DNA from: an uncultured Pelagibacteraceae bacterium
Lineage (GTDB): Bacteria > Pseudomonadota > Alphaproteobacteria > Pelagibacterales > Pelagibacteraceae
Direction of reading: 5' to 3'
DNA: 64,000 nucleotides
Assembly: GCA_902578935.1 (NCBI GenBank)
Contig: CACHEU010000001.1
Span: forward strand, 186,001-250,000
The position numbers were made by a program, and so were the translations under genes. Below are positions 30,772 through 40,655 of this stretch, piece by piece. How positions within the stretch are numbered: the stretch's first letter is position 1; every line of letters starts with the position of its first letter. Under the pieces are notes generated by a model. The model saw nothing but the letters and a program-made list of their open reading frames with translations. It was not told the origin of the DNA and ran no database searches.

Positions 30772-31744
30772 TAGGAATTAACAAAGCTGGGCCTATAATT
30801 TTTCTTGCCTCCAGGTCTTCGTGGGCTTTTCTAACATCTGATAACGCATATTCCTTAAAAATTTTTATTTTTATTTTACCAAATTTTATTGCTTCAAATA
30901 GTGAGGCAGCTGATTCTTCAAGCTCACTTCTTTCCGATACGTAATTTGTTAGCCCTGGTCTTGTAAAAAAAAGACTTTTTGCAGCTATGTGTTTTTTAAC
31001 ATCTATTGGATTTAAAGGACCAGATGAATTTCCAAAAGATACCATCATTCCTCTTGGCCTCAGGCAGTTAATGGATTTTTCAAAAGTGTCTTTACCCACG
31101 CCATCGTAAACAACACCAATTCCTTTGTTATTAGTTATTTCAAGAACTTTTTTATCAAAGCTTTCCTTATTGTAGTTAATAACAAAATCACATCCATTTT
31201 TTTTTGCAATATCAATTTTACTATCTGACCCGACAGTACCAATTAATTTGCATCCAATACTTTTTGCCCATTGGCAAAAAATTTGACCAACACCACCCGC
31301 GGCCGCGTGAAAAAGAATCGTTTCACCACCGCTAACCTTGTAAGTTTTAAATAAAAGATAGTGTACCGTTAAACCCTTTGTCATAATGCTGGCAGCAATT
31401 TTATGAGTTATTCCCTCTGGTATTTTAACAGCAATTTTTTCTGGTATAACTCTTTCGTCAGAATACGAACCTAAAGGCGGAGACGCATAAGCCACATTAT
31501 CACCTTTGCTAAAAATTTTTACTTCAGAACCAACCTCTTCAATAACTCCAGCGCCTTCCATTCCTAAGCCACAAGGTAATTTGATTGGGTAAAGACCGGT
31601 TCTATGATAAGTATCAATAAAATTTAAACCAATAGCTAAATTTTTAATTCTAATATGTTTTGGACCAGGAGATCTAACTTTAGTATCTACCAATTCCAAA
31701 ACTTCTGGACCACCATGCTTATTAATAATAATTGATTTTGCCAT
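30764..31744 (-). CDS. Quinone oxidoreductase / zinc-type alcohol dehydrogenase-like
   Basis: HAAAGGVGQIFCQWAK and VVYDGVGKDTFEKS motifs. Confidence 0.9.
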   Translation of the reverse strand: MAKSIIINKHGGPEVLELVDTKVRSPGPKHIRIKNLAIGLNFIDTYHRTGLYPIKLPCGLGMEGAGVIEEVGSEVKIFSKGDNVAYASPPLGSYSDERVIPEKIAVKIPEGITHKIAASIMTKGLTVHYLLFKTYKVSGGETILFHAAAGGVGQIFCQWAKSIGCKLIGTVGSDSKIDIAKKNGCDFVINYNKESFDKKVLEITNNKGIGVVYDGVGKDTFEKSINCLRPRGMMVSFGNSSGPLNPIDVKKHIAAKSLFFTRPGLTNYVSERSELEESAASLFEAIKFGKIKIKIFKEYALSDVRKAHEDLEARKIIGPALLIPNE

Positions 31745-31765
31745 TCTAGCTTATATAAATTCTTC

Positions 31766-32485
31766 ATGACTTCAAAAGCAAGACTTTTTTATCATAAAGA
31801 ATTAAAAAGCGGTCTTATCTCTAAACTTTCAGAAAGCCAATCTCATTATATTAAAAATGTTATGAGATTAAAGCCAGGTGATAAAATCTCTCTTTTTAAT
31901 TCTTCTAACGGTGAATGGGATGTCAGTATCCTTGTTCATGGCAAGGATTTAACAGAGTTTAAAGTAGAAAAACTATCTAGACCTCAAGAAGAAGCAAATA
32001 ATTTATGGCTAGCTTTTTCACCTATAAAGAAAAATCCACAAGATGTAATGCTACAAAAAACAACAGAACTTGGAGTTCAAAAATTTGTTCCACTTTTATG
32101 CGAAAGAAGCGTTGTTAGGGAAATTAATATTGAAAGAGCAGAAAAAATTGTTACCGAAGCGTCCGAACAATCTAATAGAATTTCAGTTCCTACAATCTTA
32201 AAAATTGAAAATTTAGAAAATTTTCTAAAAAACTTTCCAGAAAATGGACATCTCGTTTTTTGTGATATTAATTCTAAGTCTAGTAATCTGAAGAATATTT
32301 TATCACGCAAAAATCCCATTTGTATTTTAATTGGGCCAGAAGGGGATTTTTCAGAAAAAGAAAGACAATTAATATCCAATCATAAAAAATCCATTTCCAT
32401 CTCACTTGCAAAGAATATTTTACGCGCCGAGACAGCAGCTATCGCTGCAACTACAATTTTAAGTTACAATTTAAATTTTAAGTAA
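31766..32485 (+). CDS. rsmE: 16S rRNA (uracil1498-N3)-methyltransferase
   Basis: KTTELGVQKFVPL, IGPEGDFSEKE, LGKNILRAETAAIAA-like end. Confidence 0.94.
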   Translation: MTSKARLFYHKELKSGLISKLSESQSHYIKNVMRLKPGDKISLFNSSNGEWDVSILVHGKDLTEFKVEKLSRPQEEANNLWLAFSPIKKNPQDVMLQKTTELGVQKFVPLLCERSVVREINIERAEKIVTEASEQSNRISVPTILKIENLENFLKNFPENGHLVFCDINSKSSNLKNILSRKNPICILIGPEGDFSEKERQLISNHKKSISISLAKNILRAETAAIAATTILSYNLNFK

Positions 32486-32500
32486 TTTACCCTTTAAATC

Positions 32501-32517
32501 TGGGCATAATTTGCCCA
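32501..32517. repeat. Inverted repeat upstream of the oxidase operon
   Basis: TGGGCA-TAATT-TGCCCA. Confidence 0.75.
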
Positions 32518-32581
32518 TGCAAAAGTGTCGCAAAAACCTATTAAACATGCATTAAACTCTTTAATATAGTAAATTCAAAAT

Positions 32582-32842
32582 ATGAGTAGCTCTTATGCAT
32601 TACTTCTTGGATTGGTCATTTTTTTGATCCTATTCATTTATTTTGTTTTCTTTTCAGTTTCTTTAAGACTGGAAAAAAATGAAAATGAAGCTGAAATTGC
32701 CGTTAAAAGAAAAGCGGTTCCATTTAGATGGAAGGATTTGGTGGATGCAAAAAATAAGAAGCTAGGCTGGATTGATTTAGGAAATCATATTTTAGTTGTT
32801 GGAATTATTTTATTTGCAATTTTTATTATTACGAATGCTTAG
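32582..32842 (+). CDS. Small two-TM protein heading the cytochrome oxidase operon
   Basis: 86 aa, two hydrophobic helices, 6 nt before coxB. Confidence 0.75.
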   Translation: MSSSYALLLGLVIFLILFIYFVFFSVSLRLEKNENEAEIAVKRKAVPFRWKDLVDAKNKKLGWIDLGNHILVVGIILFAIFIITNA

Positions 32843-32848
32843 GATTAT

Positions 32849-33691
32849 ATGCCAGTAACGGTAGCAATAGTTTTTTTATTAATAACAGTTGGATCAGTAG
32901 TATTTCACTTTTGGTCGCCTTGGTGGTGGACTGAAGTTGCGTCTAATTGGGGTGGGATGGACGATACTATAATCTTAACTTTTTGGATAACAGGTTTTGT
33001 TTTTGTTGTTATATGTTTGTTTGTTTCATATTGCGTTTGGAAATTTGCCTATAGAAAAGATAGAAGAGCAGAATACAAACCAGAGGACAACAAACTAGAG
33101 AAGAGATTAACATGGATAACTACTTTAGGTGTAGCCGCGTTGTTAGCACCAGGCTTAGTAGTTTGGAATAACTACGTTACCGTGCCAGAAAACGCTTACA
33201 AGATAGAAGTTTTTGCCTATCAGTGGGGATGGAAATATAGATTACCCGGTAATGATGGAGTTTTAGGTAAAACAGATATCAAATATATCAGTGACGAAAA
33301 TCCTTTTGGTTTAATTTTAGAAGATCCCAAGGGAAAAGATGACCGTTTAGTTGATGGAGACGAGCTTCATCTTTTAATAGATCGGCCAGTTAAGTTTGAA
33401 TTAAGAACGATTGATGTTTTACACAACTTTTATGTTCCACAATTTAGAGGAAAGATGGATATGGTTCCTGGAATAATCACTTATTATTGGATAACCCCAA
33501 CCAAGACAGGGGACTTCGAGGTTCTTTGTGCTGAATATTGCGGCTCAGGACATTACGCTATGCGTGGACGAGTAATAGTGGATAAAGAACAAGACTATAA
33601 AAAATGGGAAGCAAAACAAATAACTTTTGAAAAAATGTTGGCAAAAAATAAAAATATTAAGAATTTACAACTAGCAAAAAGCACTAAATGA
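32849..33691 (+). CDS. coxB: Cytochrome c oxidase subunit II
   Basis: YQWGWKYR, HNFYVPQFRGKMDMVPG, CuA motif CAEYCGSGHYAM. Confidence 0.95.
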   Translation: MPVTVAIVFLLITVGSVVFHFWSPWWWTEVASNWGGMDDTIILTFWITGFVFVVICLFVSYCVWKFAYRKDRRAEYKPEDNKLEKRLTWITTLGVAALLAPGLVVWNNYVTVPENAYKIEVFAYQWGWKYRLPGNDGVLGKTDIKYISDENPFGLILEDPKGKDDRLVDGDELHLLIDRPVKFELRTIDVLHNFYVPQFRGKMDMVPGIITYYWITPTKTGDFEVLCAEYCGSGHYAMRGRVIVDKEQDYKKWEAKQITFEKMLAKNKNIKNLQLAKSTK

Positions 33692-33712
33692 ATTATATAA
33701 AGGATAAAAAAA

Positions 33713-35542
33713 ATGTCAGATGAATACGAACATAAATTAGAAGCCAAATCAGATATTGTTTCTGATGCATCTTCAGTTGGAACACCCGGTATTGATTCAG
33801 TTCCTGAGGCAGAAATACCAGATCAAGAATTATACCATTCACATAGCTGGTGGACCACTTATGTTTTTTCTCAAGATGCGAAATACATTGGAGTACAATA
33901 TGCTTTAACGGCGGTGGGAACTGGACTTCTAGGTTTAGTTCTGTCCTGGTTAATGCGAATTCAACTTGCTTGGCCTGGATTGGGTTGGCTTGAACCGGCA
34001 GCTTATTATCAATTTGTTACTATGCACGGAATGATAATGGTAATTTATCTTCTTACAGCTTTATTTCTAGGAGGATTTGGAAATCTTTTAATACCTTTAA
34101 TGTGTGGATCTAGGGATATGGCATTTCCATATGTTAATATGCTCAGTTACTGGGCTTTTGTTGTTGCTGTTATAGTTTTACTTGCTAGTTTTTTTGTTCC
34201 AGGCGGTCCCACGGGAGCTGGTTGGACTTTATATCCACCACAAGCCATAACCTCTGGTACACCAGGGAGCAACATGGGAATTATACTAATGTTAGTATCC
34301 CTTATTTTATTTGTCGCTGGTTTTACTATGGGCGGCCTCAACTACATAATTACTGTTTTACAACTTAGGGCAAGAGGAATGACTCTAATGAGAATGCCTC
34401 TTACTATTTGGGGAATATTTACAGCTACAGTTCTTGCACTGTTAGCTTTTCCTGCACTTTTAGTTGGTTGTTTGATGATGACACTTGATAGTATGTTAGG
34501 AACAAGTTTCTTCATGCCAGCGATGGTTTCTCTAGGAGAAAAATTATCTTATGATGGTGGAAGTCCTATATTATTTCAACACCTCTTCTGGTTTTTTGGA
34601 CACCCAGAAGTTTATATAGTTGCTCTTCCTGCGTTTGGAATTGTATCCGATTTACTTTCTGTCCATGCTAGAAAAAATATTTTTGGTTATAGAATGATGG
34701 TTTGGGCCATAGTAGGAATTGGAGCTTTAAGTTTCTTTGTATGGGCTCACCACATGTATGTTAGCGGAATGAATCCTTGGTTTGGTTTCTTTTTTGCAAC
34801 CACAACTTTGATTATTGCCGTTCCCACAGCACTTAAAGTTTACAATTGGATTTTAACTCTTTGGAATGGAAATATTCAATTATCGTTACCCATGTTATTT
34901 TCTCTTGCGTTTATAGTAACGTTCTTAAACGGTGGTTTAACCGGATTATTTTTAGGGAATGTAACTGTGGATGTTCCTTTGTCTGACACTTATTTCGTTG
35001 TAGCACACTTCCATATGGTAATGGGTATTGCTCCGATATTAGTAGTTTTTGGAGCTATATATCACTGGTATCCATTAATTACAGGCAGATTGCTAAATGA
35101 GACACTCGGAAAAATCCACTTTTGGATAACCTTTGTAGGATCATACGCAATTTACTTTCCAATGCATTATCAAGGTTTTGTTGGTGTTCCGAGACGTTAT
35201 TTTGAAATTTACGAAAGTCCTTATATTGAAACATCTACTTTACTATTAAACCAGTTTATAACTATTGCTGCTTTAATTGTAGGAGCGGCTCAACTTGTAT
35301 TTTTATACAATCTAATTACAAGTGCGCGTTTAGGAAAAAAAGCGGAAAAAAATCCTTGGAAAGCCTGCTCACTAGAATGGCAAACTCCTCAAATGCCACC
35401 TGAGCATGGAAACTGGGGCAAAGAGACTCCAAAGGTTTATAGATGGGCATATGATTTTAGTGTTCCTGGAGCAAAAGAGGATTACATTCCCCAAAATGTT
35501 CCACCAAGCGAGGTAATGGGAGCGAAAGTTGAAAAAACGTGA
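33713..35542 (+). CDS. coxA: Cytochrome c oxidase subunit I
   Basis: MHGMIMV, HPEVYIVALPAFG, WAHHMYV, FHMVMG metal-site motifs. Confidence 0.97.
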   Translation: MSDEYEHKLEAKSDIVSDASSVGTPGIDSVPEAEIPDQELYHSHSWWTTYVFSQDAKYIGVQYALTAVGTGLLGLVLSWLMRIQLAWPGLGWLEPAAYYQFVTMHGMIMVIYLLTALFLGGFGNLLIPLMCGSRDMAFPYVNMLSYWAFVVAVIVLLASFFVPGGPTGAGWTLYPPQAITSGTPGSNMGIILMLVSLILFVAGFTMGGLNYIITVLQLRARGMTLMRMPLTIWGIFTATVLALLAFPALLVGCLMMTLDSMLGTSFFMPAMVSLGEKLSYDGGSPILFQHLFWFFGHPEVYIVALPAFGIVSDLLSVHARKNIFGYRMMVWAIVGIGALSFFVWAHHMYVSGMNPWFGFFFATTTLIIAVPTALKVYNWILTLWNGNIQLSLPMLFSLAFIVTFLNGGLTGLFLGNVTVDVPLSDTYFVVAHFHMVMGIAPILVVFGAIYHWYPLITGRLLNETLGKIHFWITFVGSYAIYFPMHYQGFVGVPRRYFEIYESPYIETSTLLLNQFITIAALIVGAAQLVFLYNLITSARLGKKAEKNPWKACSLEWQTPQMPPEHGNWGKETPKVYRWAYDFSVPGAKEDYIPQNVPPSEVMGAKVEKT

Positions 35543-36171
35543 GCAAATCAAAAGGAATTATAAAATCATTATTTGAAAAACCTTGGGAGAAGGATCAAAT
35601 TGTAATTGATAACGAACACCAGGGGCAAACATTAAGTTTAAGCAAATATAAAGTAGGACTAAGAACTATCATGGTTGTTAGCACAGTTATATTTTCTTTA
35701 TTTATTGTTGCTTATTCCGACAGAATGTTGGTTCATGACTGGAGAAGTATGCCAGAACCATGGCTTCTTTGGTTAAATACAGGAATTATTATTTTAGGTA
35801 GTTTGGTATTCCACTTTACCAAATTAGCATCAGATAAAAATCAGAATGATAAAACAAAAAATGGATTGTTTCTTGTTGGTATTTTGGCTTATTCTTTTTT
35901 AATTGGTCAGTTGTTAGCGTGGTACCAACTTATGAACTCTGGTTATTATGCAACAACTAATGTAGCAAATGCATTTTTCTATCTTTTTACTACGTTGCAC
36001 GGTTTACACTTGATTGGTGGTTTATATTTTTGGGGAAGAACAACATCAAAATTTTTAAGAAAAAATTCTAAAGCAGAAGATGTAAAACACAGCATAGAAC
36101 TTTGTGCAATTTACTGGCATTTTTTACTAGCCGTTTGGTTGGTGCTGTTCGGCTTAATGTTATTTACATAA
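35539..36171 (+). CDS. Cytochrome c oxidase subunit III-like protein (first copy; GTG start)
   Basis: Multi-TM, LFTTLHGLHLIGGLYFWG and IYWHFLLAVWLVLFGLM subunit III pattern. Confidence 0.82.
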   Translation: MSKSKGIIKSLFEKPWEKDQIVIDNEHQGQTLSLSKYKVGLRTIMVVSTVIFSLFIVAYSDRMLVHDWRSMPEPWLLWLNTGIIILGSLVFHFTKLASDKNQNDKTKNGLFLVGILAYSFLIGQLLAWYQLMNSGYYATTNVANAFFYLFTTLHGLHLIGGLYFWGRTTSKFLRKNSKAEDVKHSIELCAIYWHFLLAVWLVLFGLMLFT

Positions 36172-36181
36172 AGAGGATAAA

Positions 36182-36886
36182 ATGGATCAATCATCTATAA
36201 GCAAACTTCCAAAGGGTTGGAAAAGTGTACCTAGCGATCTTGGTTCGGATCAAACCGCTTTTAAAGGCGTTCAATGGGGAAAAGCCATGATGTGGATTTT
36301 TCTATTAAGTGACACGTTTATTTTTAGTTGCTTTTTAATTTCTTACATGAAGGGCAGAGCATCTACAGTTGTGGAATGGCCAAATCCAAGCGAAGTATTT
36401 GCACTGGATTTTATGGGTGTTCCCGTACCCCTATTGCTAATAGCTATTATGACCTTTGTTTTAATTACTAGTAGCGGAACCATGGCGCTAGCAGTTAAGT
36501 ATGGGTATGAAAAAAATAGGAAAATGTGCGGATGGTTTATTTTGTTCACTGCACTGGGAGGCCTTACATTTGTTGGAATGCAAGCTTTTGAATGGTCTAA
36601 ACTTATTCACGAAGGTGTCAGACCTTGGGAAAATCCTTTCGGAGCTGGACAGTTCGGTTCTTACTTCTTTATGATAACCGGTTTTCACGGAACTCACGTC
36701 TCTATAGGTGTAATTTTTCTATTTATCTTTGCAAGAAAAGTCTTCAGAGGAGATTTTGATACTGGCAAACGTGGTTATTTTACTACAATGAAATCAGACT
36801 ATGTTGCTATAGAAATATTAGGCCTTTACTGGCACTTTGTGGATTTAGTTTGGGTTTTTATTTTTGCTTTCTTCTATCTTTGGTAA
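36182..36886 (+). CDS. Cytochrome c oxidase subunit III (second copy)
   Basis: FFMITGFHGTHVSIGVIFL and LYWHFVDLVWVFIFAFFYLW. Confidence 0.9.
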   Translation: MDQSSISKLPKGWKSVPSDLGSDQTAFKGVQWGKAMMWIFLLSDTFIFSCFLISYMKGRASTVVEWPNPSEVFALDFMGVPVPLLLIAIMTFVLITSSGTMALAVKYGYEKNRKMCGWFILFTALGGLTFVGMQAFEWSKLIHEGVRPWENPFGAGQFGSYFFMITGFHGTHVSIGVIFLFIFARKVFRGDFDTGKRGYFTTMKSDYVAIEILGLYWHFVDLVWVFIFAFFYLW

Positions 36887-36894
36887 GGTAAACT

Positions 36895-37239
36895 ATGACT
36901 GACAATACAGAAATAAATAAAGAAAAAAAAACAACAACACATAAAATTGGAATTTATCTTTGGATTTGGGGATTGTTATTTGTTTTAAGTTTTTTTTCTT
37001 ACATGGTTGACTGGTATCAATTTCAAGGTCTATTAAGATGGACTTTAATTTTATTTTTTATGTTTTTAAAAGCAGGACTTATCATGGCTTTCTTTATGCA
37101 TCTTTTTTGGGAACGTTATACTCTCGTAAACGTTTTACTATGGCCTATGACAGCAATAGCATGTTTCGTAGGGCTAATGGTTGCTGAAGGAAAGTATACC
37201 GTTTTTACAAGATTTATTTATTTTGTTCTAGGAGAATAA
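36895..37239 (+). CDS. Prokaryotic cytochrome c oxidase subunit IV-like protein
   Basis: Three TM segments; FLKAGLIMAFFMHLFWE pattern of COX4_pro/CyoD-like subunits. Confidence 0.8.
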   Translation: MTDNTEINKEKKTTTHKIGIYLWIWGLLFVLSFFSYMVDWYQFQGLLRWTLILFFMFLKAGLIMAFFMHLFWERYTLVNVLLWPMTAIACFVGLMVAEGKYTVFTRFIYFVLGE

Positions 37240-38186
37240 TGAACAAATGGACAATGGATGTTAATTTTAGACACGACCGTTTAAAGAAAAATCATCCATC
37301 ATTAAAATTAGACAATATTGAATATCTAAAAGCTTTATACGATTTAATGAAGCCGAGAGTGATGTCGTTAGCTATTTTTACATGTGTAGTAGGCTTCCTG
37401 ATTGCTCCTTTTAAAAATGTAGATTATTTGAATGCAATTTTTTCTATCATGGCAGTTGCCCTTGGTTCTGGAGCCGCAGGGGCTTTGAACTGCTGGTACG
37501 AGGCAGATGTGGACTCTGTAATGTCAAGAACCTGTTTAAGACCAATTCCAACAGGCAAGTTAACCAGAAAACAAGCACTTATTTTTGGAACGATATCATC
37601 TTTTGTTTCAGTAGGAGCTTTATATTTATTTTCAAATCTTATGGCGGCTTCTTTATTAGCGCTAACCATTCTATTTTATGTTTTTGTTTACACGATATGG
37701 CTTAAGAGAAAAACTCCCCAAAATATTGTAATTGGTGGTGCAGCAGGAGCACTACCTCCAGTGATTGGATGGTCAATAGCAACAGGAGGAGTCTCTATAG
37801 AACCAATTGTTTTATTTCTTCTTATTTTTGTTTGGACACCATCTCACTTCTGGGCTCTAAGTTTATTCAAATCTGACGATTACAAAAAAGCTAATATTCC
37901 TATGTTGCCAGTGACATCCGGAATTGAAACCACAAAAAAAAACATACTAATCTATTCTATACTTTTGTTTCCCGTAGCTTTAGCTCCATTTTATTTAAAA
38001 TTTTTAGGTTTGATTTACTTATCACTCTCTCTTCCATTGAGCGCATATTATATTTTTATTTGTTTCAAACTTTTCAAAGCAAAGGATACAAAATCAGAAA
38101 AAATTATTGCTAAACAAATATTTGCTTTTTCAATTCTTTATCTGTTTGCAATTTTTATATCGATTTTAGTGGATAAATTTGCTTAA
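37239..38186 (+). CDS. ctaB: Protohaem IX farnesyltransferase (haem O synthase)
   Basis: LMKPRVMSLAIFT, NCWYEADVDSVMSRTCLRPIPTG, WTPSHFWALSL. Confidence 0.96.
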   Translation: MNKWTMDVNFRHDRLKKNHPSLKLDNIEYLKALYDLMKPRVMSLAIFTCVVGFLIAPFKNVDYLNAIFSIMAVALGSGAAGALNCWYEADVDSVMSRTCLRPIPTGKLTRKQALIFGTISSFVSVGALYLFSNLMAASLLALTILFYVFVYTIWLKRKTPQNIVIGGAAGALPPVIGWSIATGGVSIEPIVLFLLIFVWTPSHFWALSLFKSDDYKKANIPMLPVTSGIETTKKNILIYSILLFPVALAPFYLKFLGLIYLSLSLPLSAYYIFICFKLFKAKDTKSEKIIAKQIFAFSILYLFAIFISILVDKFA

Positions 38187-38625
38187 AAAAAAATATCCAA
38201 ATAAACTAATTTTAGTTCTTTCACTTTTTTTAATTATAACTTTTTTTGTTTCAATTTTTCTTTACAAAGAAAACGACGGGAGTGTTCAGCCTATCAAAGC
38301 AAAATTGATTACAAGTGTTCACAAAGATCTTCCATTTGAGTTTGAAACAGAAGAAGAAAACATATCTATAATACCAGGTGAGGTAAAAACAATAAATTAC
38401 ACAGTAAAAAATTTGAGCGATAAAAACATGAATGGACTTGCTACTTTTCAAGTTTATCCAAGCGAACTAAAAGATTTTATTACTAAAATGAACTGCTTTT
38501 GCTACGAAGAACAGACTTTGAAGGGAGGAGAAGAAGAAAGATATTCTCTGGTTTTGTTAGTTGACCCTAAAGTGACAAAGAATATAAAAGAGGCTATAAT
38601 CCAATTTGTTTTTTTTAAGAAATGA
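38179..38625 (+). CDS. ctaG: Cytochrome oxidase copper-assembly protein CtaG/Cox11, reduced (TTG start)
   Basis: CFCYEEQTLKGGEEERYSLVLLVDP Cox11 motif; RPI-like beta-domain; ATGA overlap with the next ORF. Confidence 0.85.
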   Translation: MLKKKYPNKLILVLSLFLIITFFVSIFLYKENDGSVQPIKAKLITSVHKDLPFEFETEEENISIIPGEVKTINYTVKNLSDKNMNGLATFQVYPSELKDFITKMNCFCYEEQTLKGGEEERYSLVLLVDPKVTKNIKEAIIQFVFFKK

Positions 38626-38795
38626 CCATAGATACATTAAATTCTGAAACAATTAATTTATGCTCAGTCTGTATCTCAGATACATCGGGAGGGCAGATTG
38701 CTTTATTTGTTATTCTGCTTTCATTTGTACTACTAGGTTTATTAAATTTAACTTGGAAAAAATATTTCAAAAAAGGTCAAAAGTCGTCTAGCTAG
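38622..38795 (+). CDS. Small TM protein with a CxxC (57 aa), not in the supplied ORF track
   Basis: MTIDTLNSETINLCSVCISDTSGGQIALFVILLSFVLLGLLNLTWKKYFKKGQKSSS; overlaps ctaG stop and thrC start. Confidence 0.65.
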   Translation: MTIDTLNSETINLCSVCISDTSGGQIALFVILLSFVLLGLLNLTWKKYFKKGQKSSS

Positions 38796-40177
38796 TGGAA
38801 TACATAAGCACCAGAAATAAAAATTTAAATTTTAGTTTTAAAGATGTTTTTTTACATGGATTGGCTCCAGACGGAGGACTATTTATTCCAAAGAAAATTA
38901 AACAATATTCTGAGAATGAACTTAAAAATATAGCAAAATTAAATTATATAGATTTAACCAAAGAGATTTTATGCAAGTTTTGTGGAAAAGATTTAGAAGA
39001 GAAAGAATTAGAAAATATAATTAAAAGGTCCTATTCAAATTTTTCAACAAAAGATGTTGTTAATTTAAAAAAGATAGGAAAAATTTCTCTCGTAGAACTT
39101 TTTCATGGCCCAACTTTGGCCTTTAAGGATATTGCCATGCAACCAATTGGCAACATTTATGAAAAATTTATCAAGGTAGATAATAAAAAAATTAATATTA
39201 TTGTTGCTACATCCGGCGATACAGGATCGGCTGCAATTGCAGGTTTGAATGGAAAATCCAATATTAACGTCTTTGTATTACATCCGGAAAACAAAATTTC
39301 AAACGTTCAGAGAAGATTGATGACTACAGTTGATTCTAAAAACATTTTTAACATTGCTGTGAAAGGAAATTTTGACGATTGTCAAAGGTTGGTCAAAGAT
39401 ATGTTTGCAGATAAAAATTTTAAAGAAAAAATAAATATGTCTGGTGTTAACTCTATTAACTGGGCAAGGATAGCTTTTCAGATTGTTTATTATTTTTTTG
39501 TTGGTTTGAAATTTTTAAACAAACCTATAAGTTTTTCTGTTCCCACAGGTAATTTTGGTGATGTCTATGCTGGATATATTGCGAAAAAAATGGGCTTACC
39601 AATTAAAAAACTTATAGTTGCAACCAATGAAAACGATATCTTAAGCAGGGTTATAAACTCAGGAAAATACAAACCTTCAACAACAAAACCATCTATATCT
39701 CCAAGTATGGATATACAGGTAGCGAGTAATTTTGAAAGACTTCTATATGATGTCGTTGGCAAAGATGATCTGAAGGTAAAATCATTAATGGAAAAACTAA
39801 AAAATGAAGGAGGCTATTCTTTGAGCGAGAAAGAAATAAGCCATATAAAAAGTGATTTTTCAGCATCAACTATTTCAGATAGATCGACCAAGGAAACTTT
39901 GAAGAGAGTTTATAAAGAAAACCAGGTGTTAATTGATCCACATACAGCAACAGCATTTAAATCAGCAGAAATTCACTCAACGGGTGAGGAAATGTTGGTT
40001 TTGGGCACAGCACATCCTTGTAAATTTCCTGAGTCAGTCAAAGAGGCAACTGGAGTCGAACCAAAAATTCCAGAAAGCATAAAAAATATTTTAAACAAGA
40101 AAGAAAGCTATGCTACGCTTGATAACAATATAGATGTTGTTAAAAATCATATTTTGGAAAGAATAAATGAAAGTTAA
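38795..40177 (+). CDS. thrC: Threonine synthase (GTG start)
   Basis: FHGPTLAFKDIAMQ, VATSGDTGSAAIAG. Confidence 0.96.
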   Translation: MEYISTRNKNLNFSFKDVFLHGLAPDGGLFIPKKIKQYSENELKNIAKLNYIDLTKEILCKFCGKDLEEKELENIIKRSYSNFSTKDVVNLKKIGKISLVELFHGPTLAFKDIAMQPIGNIYEKFIKVDNKKINIIVATSGDTGSAAIAGLNGKSNINVFVLHPENKISNVQRRLMTTVDSKNIFNIAVKGNFDDCQRLVKDMFADKNFKEKINMSGVNSINWARIAFQIVYYFFVGLKFLNKPISFSVPTGNFGDVYAGYIAKKMGLPIKKLIVATNENDILSRVINSGKYKPSTTKPSISPSMDIQVASNFERLLYDVVGKDDLKVKSLMEKLKNEGGYSLSEKEISHIKSDFSASTISDRSTKETLKRVYKENQVLIDPHTATAFKSAEIHSTGEEMLVLGTAHPCKFPESVKEATGVEPKIPESIKNILNKKESYATLDNNIDVVKNHILERINES

Positions 40178-40655
40178 AATTGGCGACGATCTTCCTTCCG
40201 CTCAAGTTTTTTTTCTGGACAACAGTAATTTAGTTCAAAAAAAAGACATAAGAGATTTTACTGTTGGTGGAAAAATAATTATTTTTGGATTACCAGGAGC
40301 TTTCACTTCTGTTTGTTCGGTAAAGCATTTGCCAGGATTTATAAAATCATACGAGGATGCTCTCAAGAAAGGCGTACAAAACATTTTTTGTCTATCTGTA
40401 AATGATCCATTCGTTATGAAAGCGTGGGGAGATCAAAATAATGTAGGCACTAAAATAAAAATGTTAGGGGATCCTTTTTGTGAATTTACAAAGCTTATGG
40501 GTCTGGAAACTGACAAATCAGAAAAAGGTTTAGGAATTAGATCGTCTCGATACACCATGCTTGTGGATGAAGGAAAAATTAAAAAAATAAGTGTGGAAAA
40601 AGATACTGGTCATTGCGAAATCTCAGCTGCAGAAAATTTTTTAAAAGAAATCTAA
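40167..40655 (+). CDS. Peroxiredoxin (Prx5/AhpC-TSA type)
   Basis: LPGAFTSVCSVKHLPGF. Confidence 0.93.
   Translation: MKVKIGDDLPSAQVFFLDNSNLVQKKDIRDFTVGGKIIIFGLPGAFTSVCSVKHLPGFIKSYEDALKKGVQNIFCLSVNDPFVMKAWGDQNNVGTKIKMLGDPFCEFTKLMGLETDKSEKGLGIRSSRYTMLVDEGKIKKISVEKDTGHCEISAAENFLKEI

Noticed and set aside
32517-32555. Mini-ORF MQKCRKNLLNMH upstream of the oxidase operon
   Set aside because: Only 12 codons, no enrichment of a relevant amino acid, no supporting structure beyond the nearby palindrome.
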